A DNA stretch of 64,000 nucleotides from Methylorubrum aminovorans (GTDB lineage: Bacteria; Pseudomonadota; Alphaproteobacteria; Rhizobiales; Beijerinckiaceae), in contig NZ_BPRC01000001.1 of assembly GCF_022179725.1 (NCBI RefSeq), positions 496,001 to 560,000 on the forward strand, written 5' to 3'. The position numbers and the translations under genes are program-made. Positions 10,999 through 19,643 of the stretch are shown piece after piece (positions within the stretch are counted from its first letter, which is position 1; every line of letters starts with the position of its first letter). The notes beneath the pieces are model-generated. The model ran no database searches. It worked only from the letters and a program-made list of their open reading frames with translations, and was not told the origin of the DNA.

Positions 10999-12042
10999 AT
11001 GTCCCAGGCCGGATCCGCCTTTCGCGAGCCCGCCGGACGGGCCTTCCCGTTGCCCGACCTCTATGAGCGGGTGAGCCGCCATGTGCCGGCCATCGAGTGG
11101 CCGGCGCTTGCCCCGGACGTCGAGGCGATCCTCCGCCTGAAACGCGAGCGCAACGCCGTGGTTCTGGCTCATAATTATCAATCGCCGGAGATCTTCCACA
11201 CCGTTGCGGACATCGTCGGCGACAGTCTCGCGCTGGCACGCGAGGCGGCGCGGGTGGATGCGGACGTCATCGTTCTGGCCGGCGTCCATTTCATGGCCGA
11301 GACCGCCAAGCTCCTGAACCCGGGCAAGACCGTGCTGATGCCCGATATGGCCGCGGGGTGCTCGCTCGCCGATTCAATCACCGCCGCCGACGTGCGCGCG
11401 CTCCGGGCGAAATATCCCGGCGTGCCGGTGGTGACGTACGTCAACACCTCCGCCGCGGTGAAGGCGGAGTCGGACGTGTGCTGCACCTCGGGCAACGCCG
11501 CCGATGTGGTGCGCGCGCTCGGCGTTCCGCGCGTTCTGATGATCCCCGACGAGTTCCTGGCGCGCAACGTCCAGCAGCAGGTGCCTGAAGTCGAGATGTT
11601 GACCTGGGCCGGCCACTGCGAGGTGCACGAGCGCTTCACCCCGGCCGACATCGCCGATGTGCGGGACAGTTATCCCGGCATCACCGTCATCGCCCATCCG
11701 GAATGCCCGCCGGAGGTGGTCGAGGCCTCGGACTTCTCCGGCTCGACGGCGATGATGATGAACTACGTCACCGAGAAGCGGCCCTCGCAGGTCGTGCTCG
11801 TGACCGAGTGCTCGATGGCCGACAACATTGCGGTGGCCAACCCGGACATCGAGTTCATCAAGCCCTGCAATCTCTGCCCGCACATGAAGCGGATCACGCT
11901 CGGTAACATCCGTCGTTCGCTGGAGACGATGACGCACGAGATCACCGTCGAGGAAGGGCTGGCCGAACGGGCGCGGCTCGCCGTCGAGCGGATGCTCGCG
12001 GTCAAGCCGACCCAGACCGTCTCACCGCGGCAGGCCGCCTGA
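10999..12042 (+). CDS. nadA: Quinolinate synthase A
   Basis: NadA condenses iminoaspartate with dihydroxyacetone phosphate to quinolinate using a [4Fe-4S] cluster. The 347-residue product has the three cluster cysteines in the family positions: GCSLADS (Cys121), CCTSGN (Cys161/162) and [10 protein letters not shown] (Cys290/293), plus the substrate motif VLAHNYQ. ATG 10999 is chosen because AAAGGAGA lies seven bases upstream; the frame stays open to 10792, but those codons overlap the operator boxes. It is the first gene of nadABC; its TGA overlaps the nadB ATG. Confidence 0.96.
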   Translation: MSQAGSAFREPAGRAFPLPDLYERVSRHVPAIEWPALAPDVEAILRLKRERNAVVLAHNYQSPEIFHTVADIVGDSLALAREAARVDADVIVLAGVHFMAETAKLLNPGKTVLMPDMAAGCSLADSITAADVRALRAKYPGVPVVTYVNTSAAVKAESDVCCTSGNAADVVRALGVPRVLMIPDEFLARNVQQQVPEVEMLTWAGHCEVHERFTPADIADVRDSYPGITVIAHPECPPEVVEASDFSGSTAMMMNYVTEKRPSQVVLVTECSMADNIAVANPDIEFIKPCNLCPHMKRITLGNIRRSLETMTHEITVEEGLAERARLAVERMLAVKPTQTVSPRQAA

Positions 12043-13568
12043 TGAGCATTTTCGCCCGGAGCCCTGCCGACCGGGTGATCGTGGTCGGCGCCGGGGTGGC
12101 GGGGCTCGCCACCGCCCTGCGGCTCGCGCCGCGGCCGGTCACCCTCATCACGGCAGCTCCCCTCGGCGCCGGCACCGCGACGGGTTGGGCGCAGGGCGGT
12201 ATCGCCGCCGCGGTTGCCGCGGACGATGCGCCTTCCCTCCACGCGGACGACACGTGCGCGGCGGGGGCCGGACTCACCGAGCGGGAGGTGGCGCTCCGCG
12301 TCGCCGAGGCGGGACCGGGCCTGATCGACTGGCTCGTCGCGCTCGGCACGGGGTTCGACCGAGAGGCGAATGGTTCGCTGGCGCTCGGGCTGGAGGCGGC
12401 CCATAGCCGCCGCCGCATCGTGCGGGCGCGGGGCGACTCGACCGGCCGCACGGTGCTCGACGCGCTGGTCTGCGCGGCTCAGGCGACGCCCTCGATCGAG
12501 ATCCTCGTCGCCGGCCTGCACGGCCTGATGCGGGACGCCGATGGACGCGTGCGCGGCGTCGTGTGCGAGCGCGACGGCGTCGCCTTCCGCCTGCCTGCCC
12601 GCGCGGTGGTGCTGGCAACCGGCGGCGTCGGCGCGCTCTACGCCTCGACCACCAACCCCCGTGGTGCCCTCGGACGCGGCCTGCTGGCCGCGGCCCGGGC
12701 CGGTGCGGCCCTGCGCGATCTGGAATTCGTGCAGTTCCACCCGACCGCCATCGCGGCCGGTCGCGATCCCATGCCGCTCGCGACCGAGGCCCTCCGGGGC
12801 GAGGGTGCGCGGCTGATCGACGAGTTCGGCGCGCCGGTGATGGCCGGCATTAAGGGCGGAGACCTTGCTCCGCGCGACGTGGTTGCCCGCGGCATCTTCC
12901 AGGCGCTCGGCCGCGGTCGCACCGTCTATCTCGACACGACCGGCCGCCTCGGCGAGCGCATGCCTCAGCGCTTCCCGACCGTTGCCGCGCTCTGCGCCGA
13001 GGCCCGGATCGACCCGGCGGTGCAGCCGATTCCGGTCCGTCCGGCAGCGCACTATCATATGGGCGGCATCCTCGTGGACGAAGCCGGCCGCAGCACCGTG
13101 CCGGGCCTCTGGGCCTGCGGCGAGGTTTCCTCGACCGGGCTGCACGGCGCGAACCGGCTTGCCAGCAACTCGCTTCTCGAAGCCCTGGCCTTCGCGCCCC
13201 GCATCGCGGAATCGATCGGAGACGCGTCGGTGCTCGCGGGAGCCGATCGGCCCGCGCCGTTACCCGAGATCCGGCCGGAGGATCCGGCGGTTCTGATCGC
13301 GACACGTGGTATCTTGGAACGCTACGTCGGCGTCGTGCGCGACGAAGCGGGGCTGTCGCAGGCCGTGGCGCAACTCACCGATCTGTCCGAGCGCGGCTCC
13401 GATGCAGCCGCGACCGGCCTGATGATCGCCCGTGCGGCGCTCGGCCGACGCGAGAGCCGCGGCGCCCATTGGCGCAGCGACTATCCGGGCCAGCTTCCGG
13501 CCCGGCACTCCGTGGTCACGACGGCCGCGGCGGACGCTCTCGTGCTTCAGGAACTCACCGATGCCTGA
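12042..13568 (+). CDS. nadB: L-aspartate oxidase
   Basis: NadB oxidises L-aspartate to iminoaspartate, the substrate of NadA, with FAD. The 508-residue protein has the N-terminal dinucleotide fold VIVVGAGVAGLATALRL, the succinate-dehydrogenase-like motif FVQFHPTA, the conserved RGEGARLIDE and HYHMGGI segments, and the second FAD motif WACGEVSSTGLHGANRL. Length is at the short end of the family (about 510-540). It is coupled to nadA by an ATGA overlap and overlaps nadC by 8 bp, so all three are one operon. Confidence 0.96.
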   Translation: MSIFARSPADRVIVVGAGVAGLATALRLAPRPVTLITAAPLGAGTATGWAQGGIAAAVAADDAPSLHADDTCAAGAGLTEREVALRVAEAGPGLIDWLVALGTGFDREANGSLALGLEAAHSRRRIVRARGDSTGRTVLDALVCAAQATPSIEILVAGLHGLMRDADGRVRGVVCERDGVAFRLPARAVVLATGGVGALYASTTNPRGALGRGLLAAARAGAALRDLEFVQFHPTAIAAGRDPMPLATEALRGEGARLIDEFGAPVMAGIKGGDLAPRDVVARGIFQALGRGRTVYLDTTGRLGERMPQRFPTVAALCAEARIDPAVQPIPVRPAAHYHMGGILVDEAGRSTVPGLWACGEVSSTGLHGANRLASNSLLEALAFAPRIAESIGDASVLAGADRPAPLPEIRPEDPAVLIATRGILERYVGVVRDEAGLSQAVAQLTDLSERGSDAAATGLMIARAALGRRESRGAHWRSDYPGQLPARHSVVTTAAADALVLQELTDA

Positions 13569-14421
13569 CGACGTCCTGCTGCCGCTCCCCCGTCTCCTCG
13601 TCGAGCCGGTGGTGCGGGCGGCCCTTCTCGAAGATCTCGGCCGGGCCGGCGACATCACCACGGATGCCATCGTCCCGGCGGGCGAGCGCATGGAGGCGGT
13701 CATCGCTTCGCGGCAGGATGGCGTGATCGCCGGTACGGACGCCGCCGCCATCGCCTTCGCGTTGATTGACCCCAGCCTCTCGGTCTCGATCGAGCGGCCC
13801 GACGGCAGCCGCGTCGCGCCGGGCGATACGGTGATCCGCCTCTCCGGCCCGGCCCGCGCCGTGCTGACCGCCGAGCGTGTCGCCCTCAATCTGCTCTGCC
13901 GCCTGAGCGGAGTCGCTACGGCGACAGCCTCCCTTGTCGAAGCGGCGCGGCCGTACGGCAAGGCACGGATCGTCTGCACCCGCAAGACCACGCCGGGCCT
14001 GCGGGCACTGGAGAAGCACGCCGTGCGCGCGGGCGGCGGCTCGAATCACCGCTTCGGCCTCGACGATGCGGTGCTGATCAAGGACAACCACGTCGCGGTC
14101 GCGGGCGGCATCATCCCGGCCATCGAGCGGGCGCGAGCGAAGACCGGCCACCTCGTCAAGATCGAGGTCGAGGTCGATACCTTGGCGCAACTCGAACAGG
14201 CACTCTCGGTCGGCGCCGACGCGGTGCTCCTCGACAACATGAGCCCCGACACTCTGCGGCAGGCCGTGGCCATGGTCGATGGGCGCGCCGTGACCGAGGC
14301 ATCGGGCCGGATCAACCGGGAGACGGTTGGGGCGGTCGCGGCCTCCGGGGTCGATCTGATCTCGGTCGGCTGGATCACCCACAGTTCGGCGATCATCGAT
14401 CTGGGACTCGACGCGGCGTAG
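13561..14421 (+). CDS. nadC: Nicotinate-nucleotide diphosphorylase (carboxylating)
   Basis: NadC (quinolinate phosphoribosyltransferase) makes nicotinate mononucleotide from quinolinate and PRPP, completing the de novo branch. The 286-residue protein has the family features EDLGRAGDITTDA near the N terminus, CTRKTTPGLRALEKHAV in the middle, the GGGSNHRFGLDDAVLIKDNH segment and DAVLLDNMSP near the PRPP site. The ATG at 13561 lies inside the end of nadB (8-bp overlap). It is the last gene of the operon; the next gene is convergent. Confidence 0.96.
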   Translation: MPDDVLLPLPRLLVEPVVRAALLEDLGRAGDITTDAIVPAGERMEAVIASRQDGVIAGTDAAAIAFALIDPSLSVSIERPDGSRVAPGDTVIRLSGPARAVLTAERVALNLLCRLSGVATATASLVEAARPYGKARIVCTRKTTPGLRALEKHAVRAGGGSNHRFGLDDAVLIKDNHVAVAGGIIPAIERARAKTGHLVKIEVEVDTLAQLEQALSVGADAVLLDNMSPDTLRQAVAMVDGRAVTEASGRINRETVGAVAASGVDLISVGWITHSSAIIDLGLDAA

Positions 14422-14425
14422 GCCG

Positions 14426-14923
14426 TCAGGCGCCGAGCCCGTCCTTCCGCATCCGGTAGCGCCGGAACGCCTGCCCGTTCCGGGCTACGGTTTCCGCCTC
14501 AACGACGTGGAAGCCGGCCGCTTCGAAGAAAGGTCGGGCGGTTAGGCTCGCCTCGGTTCGTAACGCGACGAGTCCAAGATCCACGGTGAGCGTCTCGACG
14601 TCTCGAAGCAGCGCCCGCGCGACGCCTCGGCGTCCATGCGTGGGATGGACGTAGAGCATGTCGAGGCGGCCGTCGGGTTCGAGATCCGCGAACCCTGCCG
14701 CTTCTGTGCCGATCCAGGCGACCCGGCAGCACCCCCGCAACCGCCGCTCCGCCCACACGGCGCGATCGATCCGCGACCAAGCCTCGATCTGCGCCGGATC
14801 GTATTCGGCTGAAGCGGTCTCGCGCAGGGCGGAATGGAAGATGCCGATCACGGCTTCCAGATCGCTTGCGCGATAGGGGCGACAATCGATCCGTCCCCAG
14901 TCCGATGCCTCGACCGGTTCCAT
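14426..14923 (-). CDS. GNAT family N-acetyltransferase
   Basis: A 165-residue single-domain GNAT protein. The acetyl-CoA binding motif is MLYVHPTHGRRGVARALLRDVE (Q/RxxGxG/A-type pyrophosphate loop RRGVA), preceded by the strand AAGFADLEPDG and followed by ALRTEASLTARPFFEAAGF, the usual beta6-beta7 region. ATG 14923 was chosen because homologous domains begin at the following IDCRPYRASDLEAV; an upstream ATG at 15010 would add 29 atypical residues. The substrate is unknown. It converges on nadC and diverges from the L,D-transpeptidase. Confidence 0.85.
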   Translation of the reverse strand: MEPVEASDWGRIDCRPYRASDLEAVIGIFHSALRETASAEYDPAQIEAWSRIDRAVWAERRLRGCCRVAWIGTEAAGFADLEPDGRLDMLYVHPTHGRRGVARALLRDVETLTVDLGLVALRTEASLTARPFFEAAGFHVVEAETVARNGQAFRRYRMRKDGLGA

Positions 14924-15125
14924 CCGTCGACGATAATCCTTGCCTGTAAGGCCAAGCTGCCACAGTGTGGCCACCGTGTCACGAAGGCGGTCGAAGCAGT
15001 CGCGCAGCACAAATCAAGCTTGGCTTTGTACGGCGAGCGTTTACGCGTTGGCGAGGGTCCGCACGGCATCGTGCGGCGGTGTCTCCACCGCGTTCCCTGT
15101 TCTTCGCCTGCCCCGAGAGGCCCTA

Positions 15126-15785
15126 ATGCGCCGTTTCGTCGTTGCCCTGAGCGGGCTTGCCTGCGCGACGGTCGCGCTTGCAAGCCCGGCTGCTGCCTAT
15201 GAGATCGACCCGCTCACCCGTCAGCCGCTGACCGAGGTCCTGACGGTGCGCGTGCGCCCGCAGAACGCGGCTCTGCCGGCCGACGTCCCGGGCACGCCGG
15301 GCGCCGCGGCCGATCCGCTTGCCTCAACCGTACCGCAGATGACCGCGATCCCGCGTGAGACCGTGCCCTATGCCGGCCCCTACGCGCCCGGCACCATCAT
15401 CGTCTCGACCAACGAGCGCCGGCTCTACCTCGTCCAGCCCGGCGGCGAGGCCCTGCGCTACGGCGTTGGCGTCGGCCGGCCCGGCTTCACCTGGGGCGGC
15501 ACCCAGACCGTGACGATGAAGCGCGAATGGCCCGATTGGCGTCCCCCCGCCGAGATGCTGCGCCGCCGCCCCGATCTGCCGCGCTACATGAAGGGCGGCA
15601 TCGAGAACCCGCTTGGCGCTCGCGCCATGTATCTCGGCAACACGATCTACCGCATCCACGGCTCCAACGAGCCGGAGACGATCGGCACCGCCGTTTCCTC
15701 GGGCTGCATCCGCATGACCAACGAGGACGTGACGGACCTCTACAGCCGCGTAAAGGTCGGCGCTCGGGTCGTGGTCCAACGCTGA
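15126..15785 (+). CDS. Periplasmic L,D-transpeptidase (YkuD domain)
   Basis: L,D-transpeptidases form 3-3 cross-links in peptidoglycan or attach proteins to it. The 219-residue product has a signal peptide (about residues 1-25, ending ALASPAAA) and a YkuD domain from about residue 95 (GTIIVSTNERRLYLV) with the catalytic His/Cys motif: IHGSNEPETIG followed by SSGCIRM, the nucleophile being Cys194. It is of ErfK/YbiS type without a LysM domain. The ATG at 15126 is decided by the signal peptide. An intrinsic terminator follows. Several such paralogues are usual in this group. Confidence 0.93.
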   Translation: MRRFVVALSGLACATVALASPAAAYEIDPLTRQPLTEVLTVRVRPQNAALPADVPGTPGAAADPLASTVPQMTAIPRETVPYAGPYAPGTIIVSTNERRLYLVQPGGEALRYGVGVGRPGFTWGGTQTVTMKREWPDWRPPAEMLRRRPDLPRYMKGGIENPLGARAMYLGNTIYRIHGSNEPETIGTAVSSGCIRMTNEDVTDLYSRVKVGARVVVQR

Positions 15786-15808
15786 TCGCCTGTTCGAGGC
15801 AGTATGAG

Positions 15809-15845
15809 AAAGGGCCGGCAGAGATGCCGGCCCTTTTCTTTTTTT
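15809..15845 (+). terminator. Rho-independent terminator
   Basis: A perfect 12-bp stem, AAAGGGCCGGCA with TGCCGGCCCTTT, closes a GAGA loop and is followed by a T-rich run interrupted by one C. It lies 24 bp after the L,D-transpeptidase stop and just before the convergent small membrane-protein gene, so it may serve both. Confidence 0.88.
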
Positions 15846-15862
15846 CGTCGATGCCGCTCGCC

Positions 15863-16000
15863 TCAGCCGATCAGGAGCAGGCTGAGCACGATGGCGGCGG
15901 CACCGCCCGCGACGGCAAGGCCGAGGATGACGACGCTGCTGAGTTGATCGACGGTATTTACGTCCTGACCGATGCGATGCCGTGGATCTGTGGCCGCCAT
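15863..16000 (-). CDS. Small single-span membrane protein
   Basis: This 45-residue protein has a polar N-terminal half (MAATDPRHRIGQDVNTVDQ) and one hydrophobic C-terminal helix (VVILGLAVAGGAAAIVLSLL). ATG 16000 is preferred to a longer frame starting at 16069 because AGGAAGC lies about nine bases upstream of it. Tail-anchored topology is expected. I do not recognise a family; it belongs to a run of small genes with the divergent DUF2171 gene next door. Confidence 0.55.
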   Translation of the reverse strand: MAATDPRHRIGQDVNTVDQLSSVVILGLAVAGGAAAIVLSLLLIG

Positions 16001-16163
16001 GCGTTGCTTCCTGTCGATGCGGTTGATCTCGCACGCCAACGGCAATGCGGGCAGTTGGTTCAATGCCACGCTGTCGCGGGGCCGCGTTCGCCCGCGAACG
16101 AGGCGACGAGCGGAACCTGCATCCGCTCAGTCGGTTGGCCCCGCTCAACGCAGGAGGACTGCC

Positions 16164-16406
16164 ATGGTCGATGTCAGCCAAATCCGCGAGCACGCCACCG
16201 TCGTCGGTTCGGACGGCGGGCATGTTGGCACCGTCGATCACGTCGCCAAAGGCGAGATCAAGCTGACGAAGAAGGACGCCGAAGCGGGCGGTCTCCACCA
16301 CTACATCCCGCTCGATTTCGTCATCGCCGTCGAAGGCGATCAGGTCCGGCTCGACCGGAGCGCCGACGAGGTGAAGAAAGAGTGGAGCACATCGGGCGCC
16401 GCCTGA
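16164..16406 (+). CDS. DUF2171 domain protein
   Basis: An 80-residue protein beginning MVDVSQIREHATVVGSDG, with the PRC-barrel-like small beta domain pattern (HVGTVDHVAKGEIKLTKKDA, then HYIPLDFV and a final strand QVRLDRSADEVKKEW). This corresponds to DUF2171, a family of unknown function frequent in alphaproteobacteria and often seen near stress genes. A strong CAGGAGGA site precedes the ATG. No partner gene clarifies its role. Confidence 0.82.
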   Translation: MVDVSQIREHATVVGSDGGHVGTVDHVAKGEIKLTKKDAEAGGLHHYIPLDFVIAVEGDQVRLDRSADEVKKEWSTSGAA

Positions 16407-16513
16407 CCGGTATGTCTGCCGCTTCCTGATCGAACGGCGGAGACTTCACCTGTTTTCAAAGACCGCAGCGGCATCACTTTGTCGCGGTCGGCGACATACG
16501 CAAGGAGAACGAT

Positions 16514-16672
16514 GTGACCGCACAGAACGATCGGCCGCAATCCGAGACGGAGCCGAAGCCGGTTGGCGATCCGCCTCCTGCCTCCCAGCCGCCGGCCGGG
16601 GATCCTCCGGCGCCGCGGCCGGATGCGATCCCCGAGGAGGATCTCGAAGAGGTCGAGGAACAGCCGAGCTGA
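16514..16672 (+). CDS. Small acidic proline-rich protein
   Basis: An open frame of 52 residues from GTG 16514 to TGA 16672. AAGGAGA lies six bases before the GTG, which is the main support. The product is very rich in Pro, Glu and Asp (ends PEEDLEEVEEQPS), without hydrophobic segments or Cys, and is probably disordered. A competing antisense frame (16474-16752) looks like noise. Without homologues I cannot call a function. Confidence 0.5.
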   Translation: MTAQNDRPQSETEPKPVGDPPPASQPPAGDPPAPRPDAIPEEDLEEVEEQPS

Positions 16673-16721
16673 AATATCCTACGGGTCGTCTCATGAGACG
16701 GCCCGTAACGTCCTGAAAAAA

Positions 16722-17150
16722 TCAGTGGCAGCCGCAGCTTCCGCTGCCGCAACCACCCGCGCCGTGACTCGTCTTGGCCGGTGCGCTGGCCACGCGGTCG
16801 CGCGTGAGACCGCGCTCCTCTAATTCGCGCAGATAGGTGGACCAGCGGTTGCGGTACTCGCGACCGAGGTCGAACAGGTAGTCCCAGCCGTAGATGCCGG
16901 TATCGTGCATGTCGTCGAAGAACAGCTTCACGGCATAGTTGCCGACCGGCTCGACCGAGAGGATCGCAACGTCGCGCTTGCCGCCGAGCACCTTGCGTTC
17001 TGCCGGAGAATGGCCTTGAACCTCCGCGGAGGGACTCGACACGCGCAAGTATTCGGCGGGCAGTTCGAAGCGGCCGCCCCCGTCGAAAGCCACGGTCAGG
17101 CTACGCTTGTCGCCGGACAGGCGGATTTCCGTGGGCCAGCGCTCACTCAT
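16722..17150 (-). CDS. DUF971 protein with Cys-rich tail
   Basis: The 142-residue product is a DUF971 domain, the zinc-binding N-terminal module found in gamma-butyrobetaine hydroxylase and as a stand-alone protein or fused to Mrp/ApbC iron-sulfur carriers. Landmarks are LPAEYLRVSSPSAEVQGH, DVAILSVEPVGNYAVKL and the GIYGWDYLFDLG segment. The C terminus is unusual: GGCGSGSCGCH, three Cys and a His in the last nine residues, a likely metal site. ATG 17150 is preferred to 17186. The gene is divergent from moaA, an Fe-S enzyme, which fits a link to metal-cofactor handling (inference). Confidence 0.85.
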   Translation of the reverse strand: MSERWPTEIRLSGDKRSLTVAFDGGGRFELPAEYLRVSSPSAEVQGHSPAERKVLGGKRDVAILSVEPVGNYAVKLFFDDMHDTGIYGWDYLFDLGREYRNRWSTYLRELEERGLTRDRVASAPAKTSHGAGGCGSGSCGCH

Positions 17151-17293
17151 GACGGTCCGTTCCACGCTCTCATGCCGGCATTGCACGCATGTGCTTGCCG
17201 GAAAATGTCACCGCCCTCATATGGATGGCGATGTTGGATCTGTCAGCCGACAAAACCGCCAACGCCGGAAACGAGTCAGGTTCAGAGGCGCGC

Positions 17294-18328
17294 ATGTGGG
17301 GTCCCGCCGAAGATGCGCCTGCGCCTGTGCGCCCAGCGCCCCTGATCGACCCGTTCCAGCGGGCGATCACTTACTTGCGCATCTCGGTGACGGATCGCTG
17401 CGATTTCCGCTGTGCCTATTGCATGGCGGAAGACATGCAGTTCCTGCCCAAGCGCGATCTGCTGACCCTGGAAGAACTCGACCGGCTCTGCGGCGTCTTC
17501 ATCGACCGCGGCGTGCGCAAGCTGCGGATCACCGGCGGCGAGCCGCTCGTGCGCCGGGATATCATGCATCTGTTCCGCCGGCTCTCTCGCCATCTGAAGA
17601 GCGGAGCGCTCGACGAACTCACGCTGACGACCAACGGCTCGCAGCTTGCGCGATTCGCGCCCGAACTCGCCGATCTCGGCGTGCGCCGGATCAATGTCTC
17701 GCTCGATACCCTCGACCCGCAGAAATTCCGGGACATCACCCGGCGCGGCGACCTTGCGGTGGTGCTCGCCGGCATCGAGGCGGCGCGGGCCGCCGGCATC
17801 AAGGTCAAGATCAACGCGGTGGCGCTCAAGGGCGTCAACGAGGACGAGATCACCGACATGATCGCCTGGGCCCACGGCCTCGGCATGGACATGACCCTGA
17901 TCGAGGTGATGCCGCTCGGCGAGATCGAGGGCGACCGCACCGACCAGTTCCTACCGCTCTCGGTCGCGCGCGAGCGCCTGGAGCAGCGGTTCACCCTGAC
18001 CCCGCTGCCCGACCGCACCGGCGGCCCGGCGCGCTACGTGCGGATCGAGGAGACCGGCGGACGGCTCGGCTTCATCACGCCTCTGACGCATAATTTCTGC
18101 GAAAGCTGCAACCGGGTGCGCCTCACCTGCACCGGTAAGCTCTACATGTGCCTCGGCCAGGAGGATGCGGCGGATCTGCGCGCGGCGCTCCGCGCCTCGC
18201 CCGACGACGCGCTGGTGACACAGGCCGTCGTCGAGGCGATCTCCCGCAAGCCCAAGGGCCACGACTTCGTCATCGAGCGCGCCCGCCCAGCCGCCGTGCC
18301 GCGGCATATGAGCGTGACCGGCGGCTGA
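17294..18328 (+). CDS. moaA: GTP 3',8-cyclase MoaA
   Basis: MoaA is the radical SAM enzyme that converts GTP to 3',8-cyclo-GTP, the first step of molybdenum cofactor synthesis. From ATG 17294 the protein is 344 residues. The radical SAM cluster is CDFRCAYC (Cys36, Cys40, Cys43), the SAM motif is [10 protein letters not shown], the second cluster comprises [11 protein letters not shown] plus a later Cys, and the chain ends in the functionally important GG. The frame is open to ATG 17189, but no ribosome binding site favours the longer forms, and family length supports 17294. Formate dehydrogenases of methylotrophs need this cofactor. Confidence 0.95.
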   Translation: MWGPAEDAPAPVRPAPLIDPFQRAITYLRISVTDRCDFRCAYCMAEDMQFLPKRDLLTLEELDRLCGVFIDRGVRKLRITGGEPLVRRDIMHLFRRLSRHLKSGALDELTLTTNGSQLARFAPELADLGVRRINVSLDTLDPQKFRDITRRGDLAVVLAGIEAARAAGIKVKINAVALKGVNEDEITDMIAWAHGLGMDMTLIEVMPLGEIEGDRTDQFLPLSVARERLEQRFTLTPLPDRTGGPARYVRIEETGGRLGFITPLTHNFCESCNRVRLTCTGKLYMCLGQEDAADLRAALRASPDDALVTQAVVEAISRKPKGHDFVIERARPAAVPRHMSVTGG

Positions 18329-18776
18329 TCGCCGTCGTCCAAGGTCGGAGGTGCATTGATGACGATTGCTGGAGCTGTAAGCCATCCGTGACCGCGGTCG
18401 CGGCGCAATCCTGCAATCGGATGCTGCCGCACAATGAGGCGACTGGCAGAGTGCGGAAGAATCGAGCTATCCAGCTCGTTGAATAGTCTTTGTCGAATCT
18501 ATCTGCCTTGCCTAATTTTCGGAGATCACATTTCGTGTTGCCTATTAGTTTGATTGATTGAAATATTTCGCAAGACGTTCAAGTCTCTGCCGGCCTTCAA
18601 CATAACAATCACCGAGCCGCAATCGTTGGCATGAGGGTACGGTCCGCTTCAATCGAGCTATGATCGGTGATACGCCCCTCGGATCGAACGTCTCACCGGC
18701 GCGCTCGAACGTTGAAGATGGCCATCGTATCCATTCGTATCAACGATACTGGTTGGATGACGGAGAACGGAGTCCC
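18329..18776. other. Intergenic region with AT-rich core
   Basis: A 448-bp region between moaA and the dehydrogenase gene. Positions about 18480-18610 are clearly poorer in GC than anything around. A 6-bp hairpin CGAGCT-ATCC-AGCTCG lies near 18464-18479. Close to the downstream gene, GTATC/GATAC elements recur (18726-18750). No gene is supported; a promoter with regulator sites or a degraded insert are both possible. Confidence 0.5.
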
Positions 18777-19643
18777 ATGGCGAAAGTCGCGTTTCTAGGC
18801 CTCGGCGTGATGGGCTCGCCGATGGCGGGTCACCTCGCGAAGAAGGGCCACGACGTCACCGTCTTCAACCGTACCGGCGCCAAGGCCGAGGCCTGGGTCG
18901 CCGCCAACGGCGGCCGGGCTGCCGCGACGCCGCGCGAGGCGGCGGCCGGATGCGCCATCGTCTTCGCCTGCGTCGGCAACGACGATGACCTGCGCTCGGT
19001 GGTGCTCGGCGCGGACGGGGCCTTCGCCGGCATGGCGAAAGGTGCGGTCTTCGTCGACCACACCACGGCGTCGGCCGAGGTCGCTCGCGAGCTGTCCGCG
19101 GCTGCTGACGCGGCTGGGCTCCGCTTCATCGATGCTCCGGTCTCCGGCGGTCAGGCGGGCGCCGAGAACGGCGTGCTCACCGTGATGTGCGGCGGCGAGG
19201 CGGCGACCTATGCCGAGGTCGAGCCCGTCATCATGGCTTACGCCAAGTCGTGCCGCCTGCTCGGGCCTTCGGGCTCGGGCCAGCTCACCAAGATGGTCAA
19301 CCAGATCGCCATTGCCGGGCTGGTGCAGGGTCTGTCCGAGGCGATCCACTTCGGCAAGCGCGCTGGGCTCGACGTGGACGCGGTGCTCGACGTGATCTCG
19401 AAGGGCGCAGCCGGCTCCTGGCAGATGGAGAACCGCGGCCGCACCATGAACGCGGACAAGTTCGATTTCGGCTTCGCCGTGGAGTGGATGCGCAAGGATC
19501 TCGGTATCCTGCTCGCCGAATCCCGCCGCAACGGCGCCCGGCTCCCCGTGACGGCCCTGGTGGATCAGTTCTACGCCGAGGTCGAAGCCATGGGGGGCAA
19601 GCGATGGGACACCTCGTCCCTCATCGCCCGGCTGGAGCGGTGA
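18777..19643 (+). CDS. 3-hydroxyisobutyrate dehydrogenase family NAD(P) oxidoreductase
   Basis: The 288-residue protein is a beta-hydroxyacid dehydrogenase: an N-terminal Rossmann domain with FLGLGVMGSPMAGHLAKKGH, the substrate motif DAPVSGGQAGAENG, and the catalytic lysine in GSGQLTKMVNQI, followed by the all-helical domain. The family includes 3-hydroxyisobutyrate, tartronate-semialdehyde, 6-phosphogluconate-like and glyoxylate/succinic-semialdehyde reductases, and the sequence alone does not separate them. ATG 18777 matches the family start; the open frame extends to 18660. Its 3' end overlaps the convergent miaA by 23 bp. Confidence 0.9.
   Translation: MAKVAFLGLGVMGSPMAGHLAKKGHDVTVFNRTGAKAEAWVAANGGRAAATPREAAAGCAIVFACVGNDDDLRSVVLGADGAFAGMAKGAVFVDHTTASAEVARELSAAADAAGLRFIDAPVSGGQAGAENGVLTVMCGGEAATYAEVEPVIMAYAKSCRLLGPSGSGQLTKMVNQIAIAGLVQGLSEAIHFGKRAGLDVDAVLDVISKGAAGSWQMENRGRTMNADKFDFGFAVEWMRKDLGILLAESRRNGARLPVTALVDQFYAEVEAMGGKRWDTSSLIARLER

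Noticed and set aside
18464..18479. CGAGCT-ATCC-AGCTCG hairpin as a terminator of moaA
   Set aside because: It is 135 bp after the moaA stop, only 6 bp long and lacks a T-run.
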